From Coprousia sp963931435 (GTDB taxonomy: Bacteria > Actinomycetota > Coriobacteriia > Coriobacteriales > Coriobacteriaceae): a stretch of DNA of 64,000 nt. Location of the stretch: contig OZ007012.1 in the NCBI GenBank assembly GCA_963931435.1, positions 868,001 to 932,000 of the forward strand, written 5' to 3'. The notes beneath the pieces were generated by a model. That model had not been told where the DNA came from. It saw only the letters and a list, made by a program, of their open reading frames with translations, and did no database searches. Each line of letters begins with the position of its first letter. Within the stretch, counting starts at the first letter, position 1. This document shows positions 32,799 to 39,977 of this stretch, piece after piece. Both the position numbers and the translations under genes were made by a program.

Positions 32799-34054
32799 CC
32801 GCGCTCCTCCCGTAGGCTTCGGATCCTCGGTCGGAGCATATTTCCGTTTGCGCAACTGGTGGGAGTGCGTTTGCGCGAACGGCGGGTTTCCGTTAGCACG
32901 GACGGCGCGAAGCGTTTGCGCGAATGGTTGTTTTTACATTAGCGGTATCACTCGGCGAAGCGCTGGTACTCGGCGTTGACGAGCGTCACGTAGACCGACG
33001 AGCGGTCCGTCGCCGTGGCGGCGTTGTCCGGCACGAGCATCCTCGGGACGCCCCCGAAGTCCTCGAGGGCGCGGGCCTGCCCCTCCTGCCACGAGCGCTG
33101 GCGCATGTCGGTGAAGCCCTGCGCCCAGAACCGGCCCGAGTACGGCAACGCCACGACGATCACGTAGACCCTGGTCTTGGCACCCGTGACCCGGTCGGTG
33201 ATCGCGGCCGTGTCCCCGGCCCAGTCGACGTACGCCTTTGCGCCCGGCTCGTGGGCGAGCCTCCTGGTCGCGCCGGCCTTCTCCGCCGCCTTCGAGAACA
33301 TCTCGCAGAACGTCTGGTACGCGTAGGCGGACCTTCCGGCCGCGGCGGCCTCATCGCAGTGCTCCATCCAGAACATCTTGACCGTGAGCTTGCGGTTGCG
33401 CCTCTTGCGCTCGACCAGGGCGCCCATGTCGGGCTGCAGGTAGGCGCTCTCCGCCGGCGTGCCCGCCGCCGGCGCCAGCATCCCCTCGACGTCCGCCACG
33501 CCCATCGCGGAGACGTCGTCGAACGTCAGCGACCGCTCGCGCAGCACCCTGGCGCACGCGGAGACGTCGCGCTTGCTCGCGTGCAATGCCGCCGCGACCT
33601 CGGACTGCGAGACCCCTCCCTTCGCGAGCATCAGGAGGATCTTTTTCCTCTTCGACATGGGCACCAGCCCCTTTCCGCTTTGCGGCGCCCGCCCTTCGGG
33701 CGCCCTACTGCGGATTCTACGGGCGGTACCACGCGAGCAGATTCCCGGTACCGCCGGTGCTGACTGTCGGTACCATAATCAGCTGACTCGCGTTACCAGA
33801 TGTGGTTACTACTCACGCTCAACGCCGTGGACCTGTTCGAGATACTTGAGGCTCGCGAGGGTCGTGGCTCCACGCTCTTCGCGTCGCAGCTCGAGCCCGA
33901 CCAGTGGTACCTGAGGATCAGCTCCGAGCTGTACGCCGACTCGATCCTGAACAGGGTCGTGGAGCATGCCAGGTTCCTAGACATCAAGGGCCCGAATATG
34001 CGGGAGCACGCGGCAAGGCTGAAGGAGGGAAAGGACGAGGGCTACTGGAGGTGA

Positions 34055-34135
34055 CCTCTGACCCGATGCGCGGAAGAACGGTACCGCCTGTCGGAGGGGC
34101 GGTACCGTATATACAAAGCGGCGGTACCAACTAGG
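34055..34135. repeat. Right end of IS21 element A with GGTACCG repeats
   Basis: After the istB remnant stop, three GGTACCG/CGGTACC motifs occur between 34079 and 34129, in the same style as the ends of element B. This is probably the terminus of the element whose istB was split. The exact outer edge is not clear. Confidence 0.5.
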
Positions 34136-34136
34136 C

Positions 34137-34716
34137 TTGGTACACATACCTGGAGAGAATCCAGGTGGGGGGCTATATGGGCGGTCTGACCAGGGTCAAG
34201 GAGTACATGAGTACATATTGCAGAACATGAACCTCGCTCCCGCATTTCGGAAGACGGAGCCGCCGATCAGGCGCCGCGGCCGGCGCTTCGAGACCTGTTC
34301 GGGCGAGGCGTTTCAGATGAACTGGAGTTTCGTTGATGCCGAGGAGCCCAACGGCGGCGCGCAGCACATGGCGCGTTTCGCGATAGTGTGCCACTACCGC
34401 GGTGCGTTCCATATCGAGTTCTTCACGAACGCGTGCCAGGAGAACCTGTGCGTCGGCATGGTGTGGGGCTTCGCCGCCCCGGGTGTCTCCGACATCGTTC
34501 TTACCGGCAATATGAAGAGCGCCGTTATTTGCCGCAATCTCGAGGCGGGTTGGTGTGGAACATCGAGTATGGGGCGTTCATTGCCGAGGTCGGGCTCAGA
34601 ACCAGGCTCTGCAACTTTACCGCCTCTATACCAAGGGCGAGGTCGATCGGCTCATACGGTTAGTGAAGAATAGCTTTACAGCAGGGCGCTTCTTCACCGA
34701 CATCACCGCTTTTTGA
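34137..34716 (+). pseudogene. istA: istA fragment with two frameshifts (element E)
   Basis: The first frame gives FAIVCHYRGAFHIEFF, TNACQENLCVGMVWGF and VSDIVLTGNMKSAVI. The next frame gives LVWNIEYGAFIAEVGLRTRLC. The third gives YTKGEVDRLIRLVKNSFTAG and then RFFTDITAF before a stop. Together these are the DDE core of an IstA, including the final Glu (KGEVDRL). The N-terminal helix-turn-helix and the C-terminus are missing. Gly-Asn replaces the usual Asp-Asn in VLTGNMKS, so a catalytic Asp is also lost. An old, inactive remnant. Confidence 0.82.
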
Positions 34717-35067
34717 ACGGGCAACCTGCCGAGTGGTGCGTTGCCCATCTCCTTGACGTCCTCCCGGGTGATGCCCTTCTCATCGGCGGAATGGAAGGTG
34801 TCCATCACGTTTGTATTCACCTGTCTGCCACATTTCCTTATCTTAAAGCACGCTACCTGCATGGTTGATGAGATTTGCCATTAAATAGCGGTGCGCGGTT
34901 TTGGTTGTTTCGTGCGCAAGGTGCTCGAGCCGCGCAGGGAGACTTGTCATCCACTAACGTATAGACGAGCGCGCAGAGAGGATTGATAGGTAGAGTTGCC
35001 GGTTTTCGAACCCAATCACATATCTTTCGTCTATTTCGGTGTTGATGCTACGTTAGGTGTTGGACTG
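34717..35067. other. Gap between the IS array and the glycan cluster
   Basis: About 350 bases drop in GC content from the IS side to the glycan side. A short minus-strand frame (34626-34862) overlaps the istA remnant and has no family similarity, so I do not annotate it. No clear promoter, terminator or RNA was seen. Confidence 0.4.
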
Positions 35068-36000
35068 ATGATGGATAAGATATCTATAGTCGTTTCTGTC
35101 TATAACGAAGAACAGGTAATAGATTCCTTTTGGCAAGCGTTTTGCGATGAGATGCATCAGCTATCGGTCAACTGGGAGCTTATCTTCGTTAATGATGGCA
35201 GCTTCGATCATAGTTGCGAGATGCTTAAAAACCTAGCCCTTATTGATTCTCGAGTCAAGCTCGTCAATTTCTCTAGAAACTTCGGTCATGAGGCCGCCAT
35301 GATTGCAGGGATCGATTTCTCGAATGGTGATGGAGTCATTTGCATGGATGTTGACCTTCAACATCCTGTAACTTGTATTCCTGAGATTATGGCTAAACTC
35401 AAGGACGGCTATGAAGTAATCACCATGATTAGGAAAAGCAATAAGTCGGCGGGTCTCGTGAAGAACGTGGCTTCATCTGCTTTCTATCGCATTATCAACG
35501 TGCTGTCCGATAATGTCTCCTTTCAAGAGGGAGCTTCCGACTTCTTCGCGATTAGCAGACGCGTTGCCGAGCTTCTCAAAACTAGTTATAGGGAGAAGAA
35601 TAGGTTTCTTCGGGGGTATATCCAAAGTGTCGGCTTTAGATCGACTTCAATAGAATACGAGGCCGCATCGCGCGCGGCTGGTGCGTCTCACTATGGTTTA
35701 AGTAAATTGTTTAGCCTGTCGGCAAACGCCATTGTTGGGTTTTCTAGCGTCCCCCTTAGGCTTGGCGTTTATACGGGTCTTGGTTGCGCGCTGCTCGGGC
35801 TGGCGGTTCTTATCTATACCCTTGTTACCCATGAGGGCTCACCCAGTGGGTATGCAACGATTGTAGTGCTGCTGTGTTTCTTGTTTGCAATGCTTTTTGT
35901 GGTTGTGGGTATTATCGGTCAGTATCTAGCGGTGCTCTTTTCCGAGGTAAAGGATCGGCCTATTTATTTAGTTGAAAGCACTATCAATATTGGCGAGTAG
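35068..36000 (+). CDS. GtrB/DPM1-like polyprenyl-phosphate glycosyltransferase
   Basis: A 310-residue GT2 membrane enzyme, predicted to transfer a sugar from a nucleotide sugar to undecaprenyl phosphate on the inner face. The GT-A domain shows ISIVVSVYNEEQ, LIFVNDGSFD, NFSRNFGHEAAM and VICMDVDLQHP (DxD-type motif DVD). Two C-terminal membrane helices follow (about 230-305). The ATG at 35068 (second Met at 35071) is where homology begins; upstream residues in the same frame look non-coding. The next gene is GtrA-like and starts three bases later. This GtrB+GtrA pair is the standard lipid-linked sugar donor system for side-chain glycosylation of surface glycans. Confidence 0.9.
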   Translation: MMDKISIVVSVYNEEQVIDSFWQAFCDEMHQLSVNWELIFVNDGSFDHSCEMLKNLALIDSRVKLVNFSRNFGHEAAMIAGIDFSNGDGVICMDVDLQHPVTCIPEIMAKLKDGYEVITMIRKSNKSAGLVKNVASSAFYRIINVLSDNVSFQEGASDFFAISRRVAELLKTSYREKNRFLRGYIQSVGFRSTSIEYEAASRAAGASHYGLSKLFSLSANAIVGFSSVPLRLGVYTGLGCALLGLAVLIYTLVTHEGSPSGYATIVVLLCFLFAMLFVVVGIIGQYLAVLFSEVKDRPIYLVESTINIGE

Positions 36001-36003
36001 AAG

Positions 36004-36414
36004 ATGAAGTTGCAACAAGTGTTCTCCTCTGAAAAGGTTCGTTATGTTCTAGTCGGGGCGTTAACTACGGTCGTTAGTCTAGGTAGCTATTGGCTGCTTA
36101 CAGAGCTCTTTTTAGATCCATATGATCCCGTTTCGCTGCAAATCGCAAACATCTTGTCATGGGTATGCGCCGTCGCCTTTGCCTATGTGACCAATCGTGT
36201 ATACGTGTTTCAAAGTACTGACGAAAGAGTTTTGTCCGAGGCGGTGAGATTCGTTGGAGCGCGAGTTGCAACGTTGCTGACAGACATGATCTGCATGGCA
36301 GCTTTTGTCTCTCTTTTACACATGGATGATCGATGGGCAAAACTCGCGGTACAAGTTATAGTGTTTGTCTTGAACTATTTATTTAGCAAACTCATCGTTT
36401 TCATCAAGGAATAA
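36004..36414 (+). CDS. GtrA-family flippase-like membrane protein
   Basis: A 136-residue protein with four predicted membrane helices: YVLVGALTTVVSLGSYWLL, ANILSWVCAVAFAYVTNRVYVF, a third near LLTDMICMAAFVSLL and a fourth near VQVIVFVLNYLFSKLIVF. The NRVYVF and NYLFSKLIVF segments are typical of GtrA. The family is thought to move polyprenyl-phosphate sugars across the membrane for use outside. It is three bases after the GtrB-like gene and completes that operon; the next genes are convergent. Confidence 0.9.
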   Translation: MKLQQVFSSEKVRYVLVGALTTVVSLGSYWLLTELFLDPYDPVSLQIANILSWVCAVAFAYVTNRVYVFQSTDERVLSEAVRFVGARVATLLTDMICMAAFVSLLHMDDRWAKLAVQVIVFVLNYLFSKLIVFIKE

Positions 36415-36445
36415 GTTCGCTATTTTTTTCTGCGGTTCACCATGC

Positions 36446-37639
36446 CTATTTCTTGTGCTTTCTTAACTTGCGTATCGGCTGGAGTAGCGTATGCCCAAGA
36501 CGGTAAGAATACGATTCAAGGATGTGGTTCTTCTCTTGCTTAAGAGATTCAATAGTAGATAAGTACGATTGGTTTGTTACTTGGAGATTAATATTCCGTT
36601 CCTTTAAGCCATCAAGTTCCTTTCTATAATTATCATTTAATCTTTGAATATCAGAATTTAAACTATCAGATAGAACCTTGTATTTTGAAGCTAGTGCTAG
36701 AAGCTGTGCATATGACAAATTGTTGTAGTGTTGGAAATAGTAGTCCTCTCGATCAAAGAAGAAACATTCGTCAACGGGGATTTCCAAAAGAAGCTCCTGA
36801 GCGCGCTCATATAGGGATTGTGCCGAGGACGTGTCAAGAGTGGATATGTTCCATCGTATAAAATTAACTACCCAGTTGAGATACGAACGAGAGCAGTCTT
36901 CAAATCTATTGAGCCTGACAAGAGTGTCGTGAACGCCCTCTATAGCAAGGAGGGCGTTCTCATAGCTTTTCGTTCGAGTCTTTTCGAGGGAACTATTATT
37001 ATTCGTACGGTGATAAACCAATCTGTTGTCGACGCAGTAGACCGTGTTCGCACTGGCTAGGGCACAGAAAACAAACTGTGCGTCGTTCGAGGTTCGCAGC
37101 GATTGAAAAGTCAGTTGCTTAGCAAGGACGAAATTTCTGCGAAAAAGCTTGTCCCATGGCCATCCAACGAAACTGTGAAAGAGCCGGCTAGCAATTTGGC
37201 TCTGACTTAGTGGAACCATCGTTGGAACGTCTTGCATCGCAAAATCTATCGGCGTTATCTCACCTGTTTGATTGTCATAATAATCAGACTTGCACACCAC
37301 GACATCTGCGTGATGACTGCGGGCAAAAGAAGTCATGACAGACAATGCGTCAGGGGTGATATAGTCATCGGCGTCAAGAAAATAAAGATATTTCCCAGTG
37401 GCGTGCTTCATACCCTCGTTTCGTGCTGTCCCTGCATACAGATTGTTTTGGCTCAGTACGGTTAGTCGGCTATCGATTTGGGCTTTTGCATTGGCGAGTT
37501 CGAAAGTAGCGTCTGTAGAGCCATCGTCCACGACGATGATCTCGATATCACTCAGAGTTTGCGAAAGAACACTGTCGACACATTGATCGATAAAGCGCTC
37601 CGCATTGTAAGCTGGAATAATAACTGAAACAAGAGGCAT
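36446..37639 (-). CDS. GT2 glycosyltransferase with helical C-terminal extension
   Basis: A 397-residue protein. The GT-A domain (1-~230) begins MPLVSVIIPAYNAERFIDQC and has IIVVDDGSTDAT, AGTARNEGMKHATGKYLYFLDADDYITPDAL (DAD metal motif) and GWPWDKLFRR. The last ~90 residues form a coiled-coil-like tail (DIQRLNDNYRKELDGLKERN) ending in a basic RKLRKHKK. It is probably cytoplasmic and peripheral to the membrane. It is the last gene of a four-gene minus-strand operon. Donor and acceptor are unknown; two similar enzymes precede it. Confidence 0.9.
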   Translation of the reverse strand: MPLVSVIIPAYNAERFIDQCVDSVLSQTLSDIEIIVVDDGSTDATFELANAKAQIDSRLTVLSQNNLYAGTARNEGMKHATGKYLYFLDADDYITPDALSVMTSFARSHHADVVVCKSDYYDNQTGEITPIDFAMQDVPTMVPLSQSQIASRLFHSFVGWPWDKLFRRNFVLAKQLTFQSLRTSNDAQFVFCALASANTVYCVDNRLVYHRTNNNSSLEKTRTKSYENALLAIEGVHDTLVRLNRFEDCSRSYLNWVVNFIRWNISTLDTSSAQSLYERAQELLLEIPVDECFFFDREDYYFQHYNNLSYAQLLALASKYKVLSDSLNSDIQRLNDNYRKELDGLKERNINLQVTNQSYLSTIESLKQEKNHILESYSYRLGHTLLQPIRKLRKHKK

Positions 37640-37665
37640 AATGACTAGTCTTTCGGTAGTGGTTG

Positions 37666-38793
37666 CTAGGAGAGATATCGACTAACAAACCTTCGAAAAG
37701 TTTTATATAGACCGTCATGCTTAATATAGAACATCAATAGAGAGAGTTTCCCTCGGTTTGCGGCGGATTGACGAGCTTGTTCTCGAACTTTTGCTTTCTC
37801 TTCATCGCGCGCATTGTCACGGTATTGCTGAAGAAACAGTTCGGGGCTGTCCATGATGAGTTTCGTGCGCTGCCATTCATCGGAGTAGAAAAGACTTGTA
37901 TCGATTTCTCCGGCCGCGTAGGCATCTCGGTATTCTTGGGAATAGCGAAGTAAAAATGGAAGTTGGAACTCTTCTGCAAGCCTGCTAAAGGCAAACTCGC
38001 AATTATGTATCTTCTTGTACTGGTATACACCCATAAACTTTTCACAAAGATCAGGGTGATTTACTAGCCATTTTCGAATCCAAGCATATTCATCTAGCAT
38101 GACAAACACTTTGTTCTTTTGGTTGATGGAAGAGTTCACATTATCGTTTCTATAGCAGTAGAACGGCTTATCGACAATGGCAATACGCGTGGCCCAACAA
38201 TATGTTTGGAACCAAAAGCCATTATCTTGAAAACCTGCTCCGGGACTTTCGTTGAAACGTATGCAGTGCTCTCGAACGAAGTCCGCTTTGTAAATACCTG
38301 TCCAGTTCTCCATTTTTAGATTGAAGAGTCGAATATCCTCTTGAGGATTCAGTATAGGTCCGTAGTATTCCGGCCAGGGACTTACCTTTTCCAGGTGGAG
38401 TTGATCAACTTCATCTGAGTTTGTTATAAAGCTATAGAAATCCGAGCGAACAAAATCAAGATTATCTTTTGATGCTCGGCTGTAAAGAACCTCGTACATG
38501 TCCGGCATAATATAGTCATCCGGCTCTAATATGCCGATGTATTCGCCATTTGCTGCGGCGATACCCGTATTCATGGCTTGACCGTATCCGCCATTCGGTT
38601 TGTCTATGACGTGAATGCGATGATCTTTCTTCGCATACTCGCTCATCACCTCCAAGGAATTGTCTCTAGAGCCGTCATTGACGCATATTATCTCGATATT
38701 GCTCAAGGTTTGATTGATTGCGCTATCAAGCGCCTGCGTGAGATACGGCATCGCATTGTAGATGGGCATCACAATCGAGACTGAGGGTTTCAT
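37666..38793 (-). CDS. GT2 glycosyltransferase (capsule/teichoic type)
   Basis: A 375-residue protein starting MKPSVSIVMPIYNAMPYLTQ. Motifs include IICVNDGSRDNSLEVM, NTGIAAANGEYIGILEPDDYIMPDM (EPDD in place of the usual DADD) and FQDNGFWFQTYCWATR. The start ATG overlaps the preceding gene's stop as ATGA, so it is translationally coupled. The C-terminus is basic. It adds a sugar or other nucleotide-activated unit to a surface glycan; specificity cannot be read from sequence. Confidence 0.9.
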   Translation of the reverse strand: MKPSVSIVMPIYNAMPYLTQALDSAINQTLSNIEIICVNDGSRDNSLEVMSEYAKKDHRIHVIDKPNGGYGQAMNTGIAAANGEYIGILEPDDYIMPDMYEVLYSRASKDNLDFVRSDFYSFITNSDEVDQLHLEKVSPWPEYYGPILNPQEDIRLFNLKMENWTGIYKADFVREHCIRFNESPGAGFQDNGFWFQTYCWATRIAIVDKPFYCYRNDNVNSSINQKNKVFVMLDEYAWIRKWLVNHPDLCEKFMGVYQYKKIHNCEFAFSRLAEEFQLPFLLRYSQEYRDAYAAGEIDTSLFYSDEWQRTKLIMDSPELFLQQYRDNARDEEKAKVREQARQSAANRGKLSLLMFYIKHDGLYKTFRRFVSRYLS

Positions 38794-39977
38794 TTTTGCT
38801 CCATGGACGTAGGGTTACCGAATTTGTATTGCTTAGGGTAGTCACTTGCTCTCTGTGGTTTAGGTGGTTCTGGATGATTGTCGGAATGAGTAGCCTTTCG
38901 AGTTGCCCACTGCACAAGACGCTGTATCGCCCGAAGGAAACCGAATTCTCTTGCTGTGGTGAAGAACTCAACCAAATAACCAAGGGAAGGATGGCAATCC
39001 CGTTGCGTTTCCTCACCCTCTTTAGGATCAAGGTGAAAAAGATAGCGTTCATATTGCGCGGTATCAAGTGAGAAAAAACGGGGGGGATGGATTGCAAGCT
39101 CCAGCTCGGGAAAGTCGCCGCCCCTAAGAGCATTCAAGATAACCTGCTTGGCAGCCTCATCTGTCATAGTGTCAATATTCCAATTCAGATACGATAGCGC
39201 CCAGTTAAGGAAACCCCAAGAAACTTCAGAATACAGCACGGGATCTTTTTGAAGTTCGCGCTTCAGCAGGCAGGTGCTTTCGTAGAATTGAAGAGGGGCG
39301 CTTCGTCGAGAGTTTGAAACAGATTCCTGCCTGTTTACACGGTGACTAACTAAAATATAATCCAAGGTAGAAATGCGTTCAGCTTTTACGATGGATAGAA
39401 AGACGAAGAAAAGATCCTCACTATTTTGTAGCGCCGGGAATCTCAAATGATTAGATTCAATGAAAGAGCGACGATACATTTTGTCCCACGGCCAGCCGAC
39501 AAATGCCGTGAAGACGAAGTCGCGCATATCATGCGGACTGAACGGGTTGGTAGGGGGGACTTGCGCCAAGTTCAGCGTCCATGAGGCGTCGCGGCGTTCA
39601 CCAGAATCATTGAGAAACTCCTCTGCACGACAAATGACAATGTCAGATTCGGTCTTTTCCGCTTCGTTTAGCATGAGTTCAAGGAGCCTAGTATTGTATA
39701 TATCGTCTGAATCAAGCATCATGACGTAATCGCCTCGTGCTCGATCGAGTCCGGTATTGCGCGCCTTTCCCGGTCCAGAGTTCGCTTGATGGACAACATA
39801 AAATCGGTTGTCATGCTGGGAGAAGCGGTTAAGGATTTCCGGGGTCCTGTCGGATGATCCATCGTCGATGCAGATAACCTCATAATCTTCAAAGGTTTGA
39901 TTCTGAATGGATTTCAAGCACGACTCAAGACAATCTTGCACGTTGTAAGCAGGTATAACGATAGAAATCTTAGGCAT
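38790..39977 (-). CDS. GT2 glycosyltransferase
   Basis: A 395-residue protein beginning MPKISIVIPAYNVQDCLES, with VICIDDGSSDRT, GPGKARNTGLDRARGDYVMMLDSDDIYNTR (DSD motif) and AFVGWPWDKMYRRSF. The GWPWDKxYRR element is shared with the 36446 gene, so these two are the closest pair in this operon. The ATG at 39977 is chosen over an in-frame GTG at 39989 because homology starts there and GGAAG lies at a better distance. It overlaps the YfhO gene end by 8 bases. The C-terminal ~70 residues are polar and probably disordered. Confidence 0.9.
   Translation of the reverse strand: MPKISIVIPAYNVQDCLESCLKSIQNQTFEDYEVICIDDGSSDRTPEILNRFSQHDNRFYVVHQANSGPGKARNTGLDRARGDYVMMLDSDDIYNTRLLELMLNEAEKTESDIVICRAEEFLNDSGERRDASWTLNLAQVPPTNPFSPHDMRDFVFTAFVGWPWDKMYRRSFIESNHLRFPALQNSEDLFFVFLSIVKAERISTLDYILVSHRVNRQESVSNSRRSAPLQFYESTCLLKRELQKDPVLYSEVSWGFLNWALSYLNWNIDTMTDEAAKQVILNALRGGDFPELELAIHPPRFFSLDTAQYERYLFHLDPKEGEETQRDCHPSLGYLVEFFTTAREFGFLRAIQRLVQWATRKATHSDNHPEPPKPQRASDYPKQYKFGNPTSMEQK

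Larger units (their letters stand above)
30691..32950 (-). mobile_element. IS21-family element C, intact, inserted in istA of element B
   Basis: Both ends begin TGATACCG as inverted repeats, and GCGCAAACG recurs about 40 bases in from each end (further copies lie near 32850-32925). CTCGG flanks it at 30686-30690 and 32951-32955, a 5-bp target duplication. Length is 2260 bp. It carries complete istA and istB, so it could still be active. Confidence 0.92.
29798..33658 (-). pseudogene. istA: istA of element B, split by element C
   Basis: The N-terminal part (33658 down to 32951) has the helix-turn-helix MSKRKKILLMLAKGG..SQSEVAAALHASKRDV, AYVDWAGDTAAI (first Asp) and RMLVPDNAAT (second Asp), ending at EYQRFAE. 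The C-terminal part (30685 down to 29798) continues with HYGAAVVPARVRRPRDKAVAES, which contains the catalytic Glu. Excising 30691-32950 and one CTCGG repeat gives QRFAEHYGAAVVPARV and an uninterrupted 531-codon gene. It is therefore a recently inactivated transposase. Start at the ATG at 33658 with AAAGGGG upstream. Confidence 0.9.
28960..33815 (-). mobile_element. IS21-family element B, inserted in element A and itself carrying element C
   Basis: The ends are inverted repeats: TGAGTAGTAGCC, TGGTAACGC, ATGGTACCG and GTCAGCA from the left edge, and TGAGTAGTAACC, TGGTAACGC, ATGGTACCG and GTCAGCA in the same spacing from the right edge. Flanking CGCTCAA occurs at 28953-28959 and at 33816-33822, a 7-bp target duplication. 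It carries istB (29052-29804) and a split istA. GGTACCG motifs recur inside both ends, as expected for IS21 transposase-binding repeats. Without element C it would be about 2.6 kb. Confidence 0.9.
28605..34054 (+). pseudogene. istB: istB of IS21 element A, 5'-truncated and split by element B
   Basis: The left part (28605-28959) reads RFKIMDARVEEACYQ, VIISESGGGKSYIAQAL (Walker A) and LLILDEFLATPAG (Walker B). The right part (33816-34054) reads LNAVDLFEILEAREGRG, LFASQLEPDQWYLRI and ILNRVVEHARFLDIKGPN. Removing 28960-33815 and one copy of the 7-bp repeat CGCTCAA joins them in frame as ATPAGNPLNAVDLFEILEA. This aligns directly with the intact IstB at 29052. The first ~80 codons are missing, lost where the IS3 remnant lies. 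It is clearly a dead gene, but a precise record of the insertion order. Confidence 0.88.

Noticed and set aside
34626..34862. A 78-codon minus-strand frame at the end of the IS array
   Set aside because: It overlaps the istA remnant antisense, has no family match and no ribosome-binding site.
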